This document shows positions 8,399 through 18,240 of a DNA stretch of 49,734 nt, piece after piece. The DNA lies in contig JAEWSZ010000185.1 of the NCBI GenBank assembly GCA_023397905.1, positions 1 to 49,734 on the forward strand. Direction: 5' to 3'. The notes under the pieces are model-generated. The model ran no database searches and had not been told where the DNA came from. It worked only from the letters and a program-made list of their open reading frames with translations. Source of the DNA: Bacillota bacterium. GTDB lineage: Bacteria; Bacillota; Clostridia; Acetivibrionales; DSM-1351. The number at the start of each line of letters is the position of its first letter. Within the stretch, counting starts at the first letter, position 1. The translations under genes were made by a program, and so were the position numbers.

Positions 8399-10205
8399 TT
8401 TCATCGTCTCCCTGATCGACCGGAATATGGAGTACAACCTTTGTTCCCTTGCCGGGCCTGCTCTTCACCGAAATACCGAAATCATCCCCGTACATGATCT
8501 TGATTCTTTTGTTTGTATTATAAAGTGCAATATTGTTGTGGGCTTTGTCGTGATGGCCCCGTCTTGTATCGCCGTGGTCCTCCAGATTTATTAAACCTGC
8601 TTCAAAGCCCACTCCGTCGTCAATGACTTCGAAATATAGCGAGTTTTCGTCCCTGAACGCATTTATGGTCACATTCCCGTTGCCAAGTTTGTTTTCCAAC
8701 CCGTGGACCACGGAATTTTCCACAATGGGCTCTATGCAGAATTTAGGAAGCAGACAGTGGTTGATGGAGTCGTCGGAAATATTTATGGTGTACTCCAACC
8801 TTTCTCCAAAACGTACTTTTTGAAGATAAAGATAAAATTTGGCATATTCCAGTTCCTGGTGTACGGGTATTTTCAGAGTGCCTTCGGAATAAATACCTGC
8901 CTGCAGCAGCACGCTCAGGGATGTTACCATTTTATATACCACCTCGTCATTTGCCAATCGGGCATTATAACCTATTGTTGCCAGCGCATTGAATAAAAAA
9001 TGCGGATTCATCTGAGAATGCAGGAATTTTAGGTCTGTTTCCTTCAAAAGCAGCTGTTTTTCATAAACCTGCTTGATCAGATATTGTATTTCCTCTGCCA
9101 TGCTGTTGAAAGTTGTGCTCAGCTCATTCAGGTCGGAATCCTTGTATACCGGCATTCTGGTATCATAATTCCCTGAACGGATCTTTTTTATATTGTTGAT
9201 GAGATGCCTGATATAACCGGAAAGAGCCAGGGAAACGGCAATACTCATGAGCAGGCTTACAAAGATTATTACGACCGATATGGAAAGGTAGTCCCTCATG
9301 CTTGCCGAAAGATTTAAAAGCACCTGCTTTTTCGGAATCATTACGACCAGGTTCAGGCCGTTGTTGAATATTTTCTTGTGGGCGAAATAGTATGTCTCAT
9401 CATTTATTTTCAGCTCGTCTATCTTTGAAATATTTTTCTGGGTGAGAAAGGTATCTTCCACTTTTTTGCCCAGCATGGTTTGGTCGGAATGCAGGTATAT
9501 GGTACCCTGATTGTCATATATGATTATTTTCGAATCAGGGTATTCAAGGTTTTTGCAGTACTTTTCATACAGTGTGTTTTCATCCATTCCGATAACGAGA
9601 TACGCAAACAACTTTGAAGTATTCAGGTTATTAACGCCTCTTACAAAATAAATCCTGGCGTCGGAGGCGGACGGCGGGAGTATGGCCAATCCGGGTTTAT
9701 TGGCGCCAAGGGACGTCTTGTAAATGTTTACATTGTTTTTGTACTCGGTATCAAAATTCCCCATATTTCTGGAAATCGAACAGTAGTCATTTTCGCCGAA
9801 AAACAGATATAAAGTTGACATAAGTTTGGAATTCCAGGCATTATCGAATACTATGCTGTTCCTCAGCTCGGAATCAATACTGCTTTTAACCTCAAAAAAT
9901 GATTCGGACTCGGTATTCAGATTTTCATCAAAAATATATTTCCTTATTGTGGAGCCTGACAGCACTCTTATACAGGAATTGTCAAAAGTTGTGAAGGAGG
10001 ACTCTATATTGCTGCTCAACTGGTATATTGTCTGGTCCAGATTGTTGTATGCGTTGCCTGATAGGGCGGAATATATTTTGCCGTAAAAGAAGATCCCTGC
10101 CACAGCCATGGGCACAAATACCATTAGAATGATCAAAGCTACAATTTTATTTTTTAATGTGTATAAGCTTTTAATTCTATTCAGTATGATGATGAATTCC
10201 TCCAA
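8391..10205 (-). CDS. Sensor histidine kinase, YesM/LytS type
   Basis: About 604 residues. One membrane helix near the N-terminus, a large extracytoplasmic sensing domain of dCache type, a second helix near residues 300-325, a HAMP linker, then a His_kinase domain with LHSQMNPHFLFNAL (His402 counting from the TTG) and an HATPase with DDGVGF. It senses an extracellular cue and phosphorylates the overlapping regulator. The start is odd. GGAGG lies inside the reading frame, and the next in-frame codons are ATC, ATC, ATA, CTG with no ATG, GTG or TTG at a useful distance. The TTG at 10205 lies ahead of the ribosome site. The true start is probably a rare codon near 10190-10196. Confidence 0.9.
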   Translation of the reverse strand: MEEFIIILNRIKSLYTLKNKIVALIILMVFVPMAVAGIFFYGKIYSALSGNAYNNLDQTIYQLSSNIESSFTTFDNSCIRVLSGSTIRKYIFDENLNTESESFFEVKSSIDSELRNSIVFDNAWNSKLMSTLYLFFGENDYCSISRNMGNFDTEYKNNVNIYKTSLGANKPGLAILPPSASDARIYFVRGVNNLNTSKLFAYLVIGMDENTLYEKYCKNLEYPDSKIIIYDNQGTIYLHSDQTMLGKKVEDTFLTQKNISKIDELKINDETYYFAHKKIFNNGLNLVVMIPKKQVLLNLSASMRDYLSISVVIIFVSLLMSIAVSLALSGYIRHLINNIKKIRSGNYDTRMPVYKDSDLNELSTTFNSMAEEIQYLIKQVYEKQLLLKETDLKFLHSQMNPHFLFNALATIGYNARLANDEVVYKMVTSLSVLLQAGIYSEGTLKIPVHQELEYAKFYLYLQKVRFGERLEYTINISDDSINHCLLPKFCIEPIVENSVVHGLENKLGNGNVTINAFRDENSLYFEVIDDGVGFEAGLINLEDHGDTRRGHHDKAHNNIALYNTNKRIKIMYGDDFGISVKSRPGKGTKVVLHIPVDQGDDENV

Positions 10206-10418
10206 GTATATATTTAAATTATTATTTTAATTATCATTTAGCCATGCCGTGAAAAAATCCTTTATTTTGAATTCAAATAGCCCGATTTTTCATATTTTAT
10301 ACCGATTTATTATATAATAAATATTTTTCGCCTGTATACAAAATCTAATCATAAAAGATAAGCTGAAAAACACAACAACGTGTACTTAATTATCATTCAT
10401 TCTTTCGGCGTAAATTAT

Positions 10419-10441
10419 TATAATATGCTTGTAGCGCTACA
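10419..10441 (+). promoter_or_regulatory. Promoter with LacI-type operator over the start site
   Basis: A perfect TATAAT lies at 10419-10424 with a weak -35 about 17 bases earlier. The 12-bp perfect palindrome TGTAGCGCTACA follows at 10430-10441, just where transcription should begin. A CG-centred palindrome of this size is typical of LacI/GalR-family operators. It should control the binding protein-permease-glycosidase operon. The rest of 10206-10410 is AT-rich and shows no gene. Confidence 0.6.
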
Positions 10442-10467
10442 TAATATGATTATGGGAGGAATAATCC

Positions 10468-11829
10468 ATGATGAAAAGATTATATGGTAAAGTAATACCT
10501 GTGTTAATGGTTATTGCCATATTAATTACGTTTGCAGGCTGTCAGGGCAATTCAGGCGGAAATGCCGGTGCGTCAGGAACGGCCGATCAAAGCTCCACGG
10601 GCCAGACCGCAGGCAGTACCGGAAATACGGAGCCTGTTAAAATCAGTTATCCAAATTACAGGGTGGGCACACATGTCAATGCCGCATATGAAGCTAAAAT
10701 TTTAGAGAATTTCAAAAAAAAATATGCCGGGCAGATAGAGCTGAATATTGAAGAATTGCCCAGCGACAAAGCATATGAGGACAAGATAAAGGTGCTTCTG
10801 GCATCAGGAGATCCGCCGGATGTAGTAGCGGCCATGCCTGCCTTGCAGCAATTGGCTCTAAAAGGAAATCTGTTTGTTGATTTAAAACCTTACCTGGATG
10901 CCGACCCTGAATGGAAGGACGCAATAGGTGAAGACGCAATCAAAGCAAATACTTTTGACGGAAAAGTAGTGAGCGCATCCGAAGGAAGATCGGTGGCAGG
11001 CTATTATTATAACAAGGAAATGTTTGAAAAAGCGGGAATCAAGCCCGCGGCCACATGGGATGAGTGGTTTACCAACCTGGATGCCCTCAAAAAGACCGGC
11101 GTTATTCCCGTAGCGCTCATGACCGGTGAAAATTCCTGGACTACAAACCTCATTCTTGCGTCCATCATAGGAACATCGGGAGAGGCGGGCAACACATTTA
11201 TGAATACGCCTAACTGTACCAATTATGAAACTCCTGAATTTATAGACGCTCTTACAAAAGTTCAGAAGATGCTTCAGGAATATACGTCCAAGGATGCTCT
11301 GGGAGCCACATACAATGTAGCGGCAAACAATTTTCTCAGCGGCAAGGCGGCCATCATAGCAAACGGAATCTGGATGACAAGTGATTTTGTAAACACAGAA
11401 AAAACTTCCCCGGATTTTGATAAAAAGGTGGGTATAGCCGTATATCCCGGTTCCGGACTTTTCAGCATATACGACCAAGGCTTCATGGTCCTGTCAAAAG
11501 ACAAGGAGCATGCCGACGCTGCTGCGAAGCTTGTAAAAGCTCATGACGAACTGGACGCGCAAAAGCTGTTCCTGGACCTCTGCTCAAACTTCCCGCTTAA
11601 TCCTTCAGTACAGCCTTCAGAGGAATTCAAGGCAAACAATCCTCTGTTCACCGATCTCAATTCGGCGCTGGCAAATACCACGTATAAATATAGATTTATG
11701 AACGGTATCGATTATCCCAATGTAGAAGACGCTTTCTCACAGCTTTATCCGGCGCTTGCAATGGGCAAGCTTACGCCTGCGGATATGGCTAAAAAGCTGA
11801 CCGAGACCGCAAAGAAAAATGTTCAGTAA
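10468..11829 (+). CDS. Sugar ABC transporter substrate-binding lipoprotein
   Basis: A 453-residue family 1 solute-binding protein. The signal peptide ends in the lipobox TFAGC with Cys25, followed by a Gly/Ser/Thr-rich linker. The mature part begins VKISYPNYRVG and contains ASGDPPDVV, the usual signature of MalE/MsmE-type sugar binders. The ATG follows GGGAGGA by 8 bases. Two MalF/MalG-type permease genes follow after a stem-loop, then intracellular sugar enzymes. No ATPase gene is in the operon, so an MsmX-type shared ATPase is expected elsewhere. The ligand is likely an oligosaccharide that needs fucosidase and GH65 phosphorylase action, but this is inferred from neighbours. Confidence 0.92.
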   Translation: MMKRLYGKVIPVLMVIAILITFAGCQGNSGGNAGASGTADQSSTGQTAGSTGNTEPVKISYPNYRVGTHVNAAYEAKILENFKKKYAGQIELNIEELPSDKAYEDKIKVLLASGDPPDVVAAMPALQQLALKGNLFVDLKPYLDADPEWKDAIGEDAIKANTFDGKVVSASEGRSVAGYYYNKEMFEKAGIKPAATWDEWFTNLDALKKTGVIPVALMTGENSWTTNLILASIIGTSGEAGNTFMNTPNCTNYETPEFIDALTKVQKMLQEYTSKDALGATYNVAANNFLSGKAAIIANGIWMTSDFVNTEKTSPDFDKKVGIAVYPGSGLFSIYDQGFMVLSKDKEHADAAAKLVKAHDELDAQKLFLDLCSNFPLNPSVQPSEEFKANNPLFTDLNSALANTTYKYRFMNGIDYPNVEDAFSQLYPALAMGKLTPADMAKKLTETAKKNVQ

Positions 11830-11859
11830 ATAAAAAATCGGTAGTGCAATCGATTCATA

Positions 11860-11902
11860 TGCCTGGCCGCTAAAGGGCAAAATTCTCCCGGGCGGTCAGG
11901 CA
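11860..11902 (+). terminator. Stem-loop between binding protein and permease genes
   Basis: TGCCTGGCCGC at 11860-11870 pairs with GCGGTCAGGCA at 11892-11902 with one G-T pair. It sits between the abundant binding-protein message and the permease genes and lacks a T-run. It probably lowers read-through or protects the upstream message end, giving more binding protein than permease. Confidence 0.55.
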
Positions 11903-11922
11903 TAATTTAAGGAGGTGGGCCG

Positions 11923-12798
11923 GTGAAAAGAGGTTATACTAAATGGATAATAATTTTTTTAATCCCGTCGCTTATAATTTTTTGTATAGTATATCTGGCA
12001 TCAATTGTTCTTATGGTAGGTTCTTCCTTCACTGATTGGCAGTTATTGTCCAAACAGAGCTTTATCGGGCTTAATAATTACTTAAAAATATTTTCCGAAG
12101 ACGGCACTTTTTATAAAGCGGCTTTGAACACTATCATATGGGTTGTCCTGCAGGCTACGGTACACGTGGCCATAGGAGTGACGCTGGCTTTGATATTATC
12201 AAAAAAGGAATTCTATTGGAAGTTCGTCAGAACTGTGTATTTCATACCAAATATAATCTCAGGCGCCGCACTGGGTATGTTGTATCTTACCATTACCAAT
12301 CCACAGTACGGCATGATCAACTCACTGATCAAAAATATCGGTTTCAGGAACTTTGACCACAACTGGTTTTTCGACTATAATACGGCTTTTTTCACAGTGA
12401 CTATGACATGGCTTCCATACGCCGCAGTAGTGACAATACTGTGTCTGGCCGAAATATCGTCAATTCCGGATTCATTGATTGAATCTGCAAAAATAGATGG
12501 GGCGGGCAGTATAAGAATAGACCTGAGTATAGTGCTTCCCATGCTCAGAAATATCGTGGGCACGTGTGTAATAATCGCCGCCACGAGCATGCTGCAGAAT
12601 TTTGCGACAATTTATATGACAACCAACGGCGGCCCAGATATTGAAACAACAAATCTGCCGCTCTATATTTACAAGGTGTCCATGCTTGAAAATAATTACG
12701 GATATGCAAATGCCCTGGGAACTCTTGTCACAATCATGGGTGTGGCAATCATCCTCATAATTCAGAGAAGTTTCAGAATGGGCCAATCAGACCTGTAG
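11923..12798 (+). CDS. Sugar ABC transporter permease, MalF/UgpA type
   Basis: A 291-residue membrane protein with about six segments. The EAA loop reads ESAKIDGAGSIRIDLSIVLP, with the conserved Gly that contacts the ATPase. The start is a GTG at 11923 behind a full GGAGGTGGGC. The second permease follows after 16 bases. It is the first membrane subunit of the importer fed by the lipoprotein at 10468. Confidence 0.92.
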   Translation: MKRGYTKWIIIFLIPSLIIFCIVYLASIVLMVGSSFTDWQLLSKQSFIGLNNYLKIFSEDGTFYKAALNTIIWVVLQATVHVAIGVTLALILSKKEFYWKFVRTVYFIPNIISGAALGMLYLTITNPQYGMINSLIKNIGFRNFDHNWFFDYNTAFFTVTMTWLPYAAVVTILCLAEISSIPDSLIESAKIDGAGSIRIDLSIVLPMLRNIVGTCVIIAATSMLQNFATIYMTTNGGPDIETTNLPLYIYKVSMLENNYGYANALGTLVTIMGVAIILIIQRSFRMGQSDL

Positions 12799-12814
12799 AA
12801 AAGAGGTGAACACA

Positions 12815-13648
12815 ATGGAGAAAATTTCGGGAATTTTTTTCAAAATAATAAAGTACGTTTTTATACTGACAATCGTAGTGATCTCCATAGTACCCATAAT
12901 ATGGGTGGTACTGTCGTCCTTTAAAACGAATATTGAAATATTGAATTCGGCCTTCAAGCTCCCTGAAAACTTTGGTTTTCATAACTATGTGACAGCTTTT
13001 AAACTGTCTCCCATAGCAAAATTTTATGTAAACAGCCTTATTGTGGCAGTGGCAGGGACGGGGCTCAATATTATAGCTATCGGTATGGCCGCATATGTTT
13101 GCGCCAGGTTTGAGTTCAAGGCAAAGGGGCTAATTCTCTCGATTTATTCCATATCCCTGCTGATACCGGCGGCCGCGCTTCTGTTTCCGCTCTATCTGAC
13201 CATCAGCAAAATGGGAATGATCAATATGTTGCCGGGATTAATACTGGTTTATGCGGGATTGGGGCTGCCCACTACGCTTTTTATACTGAGAAGCTATTTC
13301 CTCACCATACCCAAAGAGCTTGAGGAAGCCGCCTACCTTGACGGGGCGGGATTTATCAGAACATTTGCCCAGATAATCCTTCCAATGTCCCGGCCGGGCA
13401 TAGGAACGGCCGCCGTACTCCAGTTCATGCTCTGCTGGAATGAATTCCAGTTTGCCCTTGTGCTTACCACAGGCAATTCAAGCAGAACACTGCCGCTGGC
13501 GCTGGTCTATTTTACCTCGCTGTTTTCCTCAGACCTTGGTGCTTTATTTGCCGCCACCACGGTTATCATAATGCCCAGCATCCTGTTCTATATACTTTTG
13601 CAGAAGCAGATGGTTTCCGGCCTGACAGCCGGAGCCGTAAAAGGATAG
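12815..13648 (+). CDS. Sugar ABC transporter permease, MalG/UgpE type
   Basis: A 277-residue protein with six predicted membrane segments. The EAA loop is EEAAYLDGAGFIRTFAQIILP. I use the ATG at 12815 (MEKISG), 6 bases after AAGAGGTG; a GTG at 12806 is part of that ribosome site. It pairs with the preceding permease to form the channel. The GH95 gene begins 36 bases later behind a hairpin, so transport and glycan breakdown are in one operon. Confidence 0.92.
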   Translation: MEKISGIFFKIIKYVFILTIVVISIVPIIWVVLSSFKTNIEILNSAFKLPENFGFHNYVTAFKLSPIAKFYVNSLIVAVAGTGLNIIAIGMAAYVCARFEFKAKGLILSIYSISLLIPAAALLFPLYLTISKMGMINMLPGLILVYAGLGLPTTLFILRSYFLTIPKELEEAAYLDGAGFIRTFAQIILPMSRPGIGTAAVLQFMLCWNEFQFALVLTTGNSSRTLPLALVYFTSLFSSDLGALFAATTVIIMPSILFYILLQKQMVSGLTAGAVKG

Positions 13649-13655
13649 GGGGCAT

Positions 13656-13674
13656 TGTGCCCAGTATGGGCACA
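13656..13674 (+). repeat. Hairpin just before the GH95 ribosome site
   Basis: TGTGCCCA and TGGGCACA form a perfect 8-bp stem with a GTA loop, and the stem ends one base before the TGGAGG ribosome site of the GH95 gene. It could be an operator, an RNA processing site or a roadblock between the transporter and enzyme parts of the operon. Confidence 0.5.
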
Positions 13675-13684
13675 TGGAGGTTAA

Positions 13685-15919
13685 ATGAAAAATGTGATGT
13701 GGTATGATAAACCGGCTTCCGAATGGGAAAAGGGGATGCCTCTGGGAAACGGCAGGCTGGGGGCAATGCTGCTGGGAGGTATACAAAAGGAATGTATTTA
13801 TTTAAACGAGGATACCCTGTGGTCTGGATATCCATGCAACTATGCCGATCCTGAGGTGAGGACCTATCTGGAAGAAGCCCGTGAAATGATATTCCAGGAA
13901 GAATACGGCCGGGCTTACCGTATAATAAACCAGCATATGGTGGGGTACTGGACAGAGTCATATATGCCTATGGGGACGCTGTACATGGAGATGGAGGGGA
14001 TGACAGAGGAGGCAAGCCGGTACAGCCGGGAGCTTGACCTTTCAAAGGGTATAAGCACGACGCGCTTTACCATAAACGGAACAGCCTACACCCGGACAGT
14101 GTTCTGTTCCCATCCCGCCGGCGCTTTAATAGTCAATATCCGCTCCGAAGGGGGCGGGACTTTCAGCGTCAAGGCTTCAATGGACAGCCAGCTGCAGGGT
14201 TTTACCGGTATAGAGGATGGACAGCTTATAATGACCGGCTGGTGCCCATCCCTGGTGGAGCCTGACTATTACCAGTGTGACCATCCGGTCATATATGAAC
14301 CCTTTGAGACAACAAGGGCCATAAAGTTTCAGGTTAGGCTGGCCGCCATTTCAGAAAATGGTGTAACGGACGTTACGGAAAATGGAATATCGGTCAGCAA
14401 CACCTGCAATGTCACTTTGATATTGACGGCCTCCACCAGCTTTAAAAGCTATAAGGAGTCTCCTGACAAAGACTATGCAAAAGAGTGCGGGAACATGATG
14501 GACAGAATCAGAAACAGAGATTTCAGCTCTGTTTTGCAGGAGCACATCGACGACTTCAGCAGCCTGTTTGACAGGGTGGACATAGACCTGGGACATTCGG
14601 ACAATGAGATCTATCCCACGGATGAAAGACTGAAAAGGATGGAGGAGGGGGAAGAGGACCCGGACCTGGCGGCAACCGTATTTCAGTTCGGAAGATATCT
14701 GCTCATATCGGGCTCAAGGGAAAAAACTCAGCCGCTGAATCTGCAGGGTATATGGAATAAATATTTAAGGGCTCCCTGGAGTTCCAACTATACGGTAAAT
14801 ATAAACACCCAGATGAATTACTGGCCCGCTGAAGTCTGCAATCTTATGGAATGTGCGGAGCCTTTGATAAACTTTATATTGGAGACTGCGGATACGGGCC
14901 GTGATACTGCTGGCATAAACTATGGCGGCAGGGGCTGGACCTGCCATCACAATGTGGATCTGTGGAGGAAAACCACAGCCGCAGGGTCAAGAAAGCATGA
15001 CGTTAAAATCGCGCAGGTGGCCTTCTGGCCCATGGCGGCTGGCTGGCTCTGCCGGCATTTGTGGTCCCTCTATGAATTCGGCGGAGATTTGAAATTCTTG
15101 AGAGAAACAGCATATCCTGTCATGAAAGAAGCGGCTTTGTTTCTGGCAGACTGGCTTGTAACCAATGAGGATGGGACCCTGTGCACCTGCCCTTCGCTTT
15201 CGCCGGAAAACAAGTTTATTTTTAAGGGAGAGGTTCAGAGTATTGGCATATCCTCCACTATGGATATTTCCATAATAAAGGAGCTTTTTCTCAATTGTAT
15301 CAAAGCAGCCGAACTGCTGGATTCCGATTGCGGTTTCAGAGAGCTGCTGAAAGGCAAGCTTGAAAAATTACCTGATTTTTCAGTGGGAAAACACGGGCAG
15401 CTCATGGAATGGAATCAGGATTTTGAAGAGGAGGATGTTGCACACCGGCATTTATCCCATCTCTATCCCTTGTATCCCTCAAATCTGATTTCTGTTGAGG
15501 AAACCCCGGAACTGGCCCGTGCCTGCAAAGTGGCCCTGGAAAGGCGGGGAAACGGAGGCGTCTCCTGGAGCTTTGCCTGGAAAATCAATCTGTGGGCCCG
15601 GCTGAGGGAACCTGAACGGGCATATGATGTAATACGGCAATTCTTAAGGTTTTCCGGTTCAAAGGAAATATCCTATACAGAAGGCGGGATTTATGAAAAT
15701 CTGTTTTGCGCCGGACCGCTGCAGGTAGACGGAAATCTGGGATTTACGGCAGGCATTGCCGAAATGCTCCTGCAGAGCCAGGCGGGAGAGCTGATCTTCC
15801 TGCCTGCACTGCCAAAGGCATGGCATACGGGATATGCGAAAGGGCTGAAGGCCCGCGGTAACAAGACAGTGGATATATCCTGGGAAAACGGAAAAATTTT
15901 GAATGTGAATGTCCGGTAG
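13685..15919 (+). CDS. GH95 alpha-L-fucosidase-type glycoside hydrolase
   Basis: A 744-residue enzyme. The N-terminal beta domain opens with the family hallmark PLGNGRLGAMLLGG and NEDTLWSG. The (alpha/alpha)6 catalytic domain has Asn372 and Asn374 in YTVNINTQMNYWPAE, Glu508 in SPENKF and Asp682 in QVDGNLGF. These match by pattern the Asn, Glu and Asp residues known from the bifidobacterial alpha-1,2-fucosidase. GH95 enzymes remove terminal alpha-1,2-L-fucose, and some act on alpha-L-galactose. There is no signal peptide, so it acts on imported oligosaccharide in the cytoplasm. The transporter genes precede it and the GH65 gene follows 23 bases later. Fucosyl versus L-galactosyl preference cannot be told here. 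Confidence 0.9.
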   Translation: MKNVMWYDKPASEWEKGMPLGNGRLGAMLLGGIQKECIYLNEDTLWSGYPCNYADPEVRTYLEEAREMIFQEEYGRAYRIINQHMVGYWTESYMPMGTLYMEMEGMTEEASRYSRELDLSKGISTTRFTINGTAYTRTVFCSHPAGALIVNIRSEGGGTFSVKASMDSQLQGFTGIEDGQLIMTGWCPSLVEPDYYQCDHPVIYEPFETTRAIKFQVRLAAISENGVTDVTENGISVSNTCNVTLILTASTSFKSYKESPDKDYAKECGNMMDRIRNRDFSSVLQEHIDDFSSLFDRVDIDLGHSDNEIYPTDERLKRMEEGEEDPDLAATVFQFGRYLLISGSREKTQPLNLQGIWNKYLRAPWSSNYTVNINTQMNYWPAEVCNLMECAEPLINFILETADTGRDTAGINYGGRGWTCHHNVDLWRKTTAAGSRKHDVKIAQVAFWPMAAGWLCRHLWSLYEFGGDLKFLRETAYPVMKEAALFLADWLVTNEDGTLCTCPSLSPENKFIFKGEVQSIGISSTMDISIIKELFLNCIKAAELLDSDCGFRELLKGKLEKLPDFSVGKHGQLMEWNQDFEEEDVAHRHLSHLYPLYPSNLISVEETPELARACKVALERRGNGGVSWSFAWKINLWARLREPERAYDVIRQFLRFSGSKEISYTEGGIYENLFCAGPLQVDGNLGFTAGIAEMLLQSQAGELIFLPALPKAWHTGYAKGLKARGNKTVDISWENGKILNVNVR

Positions 15920-15942
15920 CTATACCGGTTCGGGGAGAATTT

Positions 15943-18240
15943 ATGGACAAAAAGAAATTAATATTTGAAAAGCGCATTTCACTGGAAGAAAGTGAACTTT
16001 TACTTAATGAGACACTTTTTCACAATGCAAACGGATATATGGGCGTCCGATCAAATTTTGAGGAAGGCTATAAAGAGGGCTGCAAATCCATCAGAGGTCA
16101 ATATATTAATGGTTTCTATGAATTTATAGATATGAATCAGGCCGAAAAACTGTACGGACTGACAGAGGAAAAGCAGACAATCCTCAATGTGGCCGATACC
16201 CAGGGAATTGAGCTGTTTATAGACGGAGAAAGATTTTCCATGTTTGAGGGCGAAGTCCTGGACAGTTCCAGAATACTTGACATGGAGCAGGGATACACCA
16301 TGAGAAGGATCCTCTGGCGCTCCGGAAAAAATCATGAGGTGGAAATATCCATAAAAAGAATGACTTCCTTTGTGACCCTGCCTTTATTTACCATAGATTA
16401 CAGTGTCACAGCCCTTAATTTTGAAGGGGATCTGAAATTTGTATCGTCACACTCCGGGAAGGTAATGAATTATTCTGATCCAAATGATCCGAGGGTGGCC
16501 GCTGAAAGCTCACAATACCTGTTTACTGAAGAAGCCGGATATGCCGGGGATATTTCAGTTATAGTTTCCGGCACGGCCAGGTCAAAACTGTGGGTGGCAA
16601 CGGCTGTCAGAAATATTTTATCGGTAGGCTGTGACGCCGGATTTTCAATTGAAGGAAATACCGCTGTACACAGCATGACCTGTCATGTCAATAAAGGGCG
16701 GACGGTGTCCCTTGTAAAATACACGGTGATTTGCGATTCCATAAGATATGACCGGGTAAAGGAAGCGGCGTTTGACATTATGGTGAAGAGCACTTCCGTA
16801 CCCGTCCGCGAGCTGTATGAACAGCAAAAGGAATACCTGGACAGATACTGGGAAAGCTGTGCGGTAGACATTTCCGGCGATGACGAAATGAACACCGCGG
16901 TATATTACAATCTGTACCAGCTAATTCAATCGGTGGGGAAAGACCGGTTTTGCAATATAGCTGCAAAGGGGTTGAGCGGGGAGGGCTATGAAGGGCATTA
17001 TTTCTGGGATACGGAGATGTATATTCAGCCTTTTTTCTGTCTGACACAGCCTCAAATCTCAAAAAATCTTATCAGGCACCGATATACCCTTCTGGAGTCT
17101 GCCAGGGAGAATGCCAGAATCCTTGGGCATGCTAAGGGGGCGCTGTACCCATGGAGGACCATTATGGGCAGGGAATGTTCCGGCTATTTTCCGTCAGGAT
17201 CGGCTCAATACCACATAAACGGTGATATTGCCTATTCTATTGCCGCATATTATCTCATGACAAAGGACCTGGAACTGATGGCCGAATGCGGGGCCGAAAT
17301 AGTATTTGAAACGGCCAGGCTGTGGATGGATACGGGTAATTATGACGGAGACCGGTTTGTGATCAACGATGTTACGGGGCCGGACGAATACACGTGTATT
17401 GTTAATAACAATTATTATACAAATGTAATCGCCAGGTACAATTTAAATTGGGCGGTGAAATTATACGGGCTGCTGGAGGAAAACAATGCGCTTGCGGACA
17501 TTGCGGTAAAAATAGATTTGCTGCCCTGGGAGATAAGTGGTTTTGAAAAAGCGGCCGAAGCCATGTTTCTGCCATACGATGCCGAAAAGGGCATAAATCC
17601 TCAGGATGATTCATTTCTTTCAAAGAGGCTGTGGGATATAGACGGCACTCCCAAAGAAAATTTTCCTCTCCTGCTTCACTATCATCCCCTGCATTTATAC
17701 AGGCATCAGGTATGTAAACAGGCCGACACGGTAATGGCACATTTTATCCTGGAAGATGCTCAGCCGCTTGAAACCGTCAGGAATTCCTTTGAGTACTATG
17801 AAAAAATCACAACTCATGATTCCTCTCTTTCCACATGTATATTCAGCATCGTGGCTTCCAGGCTTGGACTGCGGGAAAAAGCATACAGCTATTTTGGGGA
17901 ATCCGCCAAGCTGGATATATTCAACACCCATAAGAATACCAGGGACGGAATACACACGGCAAACATGGGCGGGAGCTATATGACCATAGTTTATGGCTTC
18001 GGAGGCTTCAGGGTCAAGGAAAAAGGGATATGCTTTGCGCCATATTTGCCGGAAAAGTGGGAAAGGTACTGCTTTAATATACTCTATGAGGGCAGCTTGA
18101 TACGCACTACCGTGGACAGGAAAGGATGCGGCCTGGAGCTGCTCAGAGGGGCTCCGAAGGAAGTATATGTATTCGGTGAAAAATACAATCTGGACCGCAG
18201 ACTCGATTTCTCTGAACCTGCGGCAAAGGAGGAAAAATGA
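15943..18240 (+). CDS. GH65 glycoside phosphorylase
   Basis: A 765-residue inverting phosphorylase of the kojibiose/maltose/nigerose/trehalose phosphorylase family. It starts with the N-terminal beta-sandwich (HNANGYMGVRSNFEEGY), then the helical barrel. The catalytic acid is Glu482 in NDVTGPDEYT. The phosphate-binding and sugar-binding region includes RHQVCKQADTVM. The enzyme splits an alpha-glucoside with phosphate to give beta-glucose-1-phosphate. The beta-phosphoglucomutase gene overlaps it by 4 bases (ATGA), which is the classic partner. Linkage and acceptor specificity are not predictable from motifs; the fucosidase next door argues for an unusual branched substrate. Confidence 0.92.
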   Translation: MDKKKLIFEKRISLEESELLLNETLFHNANGYMGVRSNFEEGYKEGCKSIRGQYINGFYEFIDMNQAEKLYGLTEEKQTILNVADTQGIELFIDGERFSMFEGEVLDSSRILDMEQGYTMRRILWRSGKNHEVEISIKRMTSFVTLPLFTIDYSVTALNFEGDLKFVSSHSGKVMNYSDPNDPRVAAESSQYLFTEEAGYAGDISVIVSGTARSKLWVATAVRNILSVGCDAGFSIEGNTAVHSMTCHVNKGRTVSLVKYTVICDSIRYDRVKEAAFDIMVKSTSVPVRELYEQQKEYLDRYWESCAVDISGDDEMNTAVYYNLYQLIQSVGKDRFCNIAAKGLSGEGYEGHYFWDTEMYIQPFFCLTQPQISKNLIRHRYTLLESARENARILGHAKGALYPWRTIMGRECSGYFPSGSAQYHINGDIAYSIAAYYLMTKDLELMAECGAEIVFETARLWMDTGNYDGDRFVINDVTGPDEYTCIVNNNYYTNVIARYNLNWAVKLYGLLEENNALADIAVKIDLLPWEISGFEKAAEAMFLPYDAEKGINPQDDSFLSKRLWDIDGTPKENFPLLLHYHPLHLYRHQVCKQADTVMAHFILEDAQPLETVRNSFEYYEKITTHDSSLSTCIFSIVASRLGLREKAYSYFGESAKLDIFNTHKNTRDGIHTANMGGSYMTIVYGFGGFRVKEKGICFAPYLPEKWERYCFNILYEGSLIRTTVDRKGCGLELLRGAPKEVYVFGEKYNLDRRLDFSEPAAKEEK

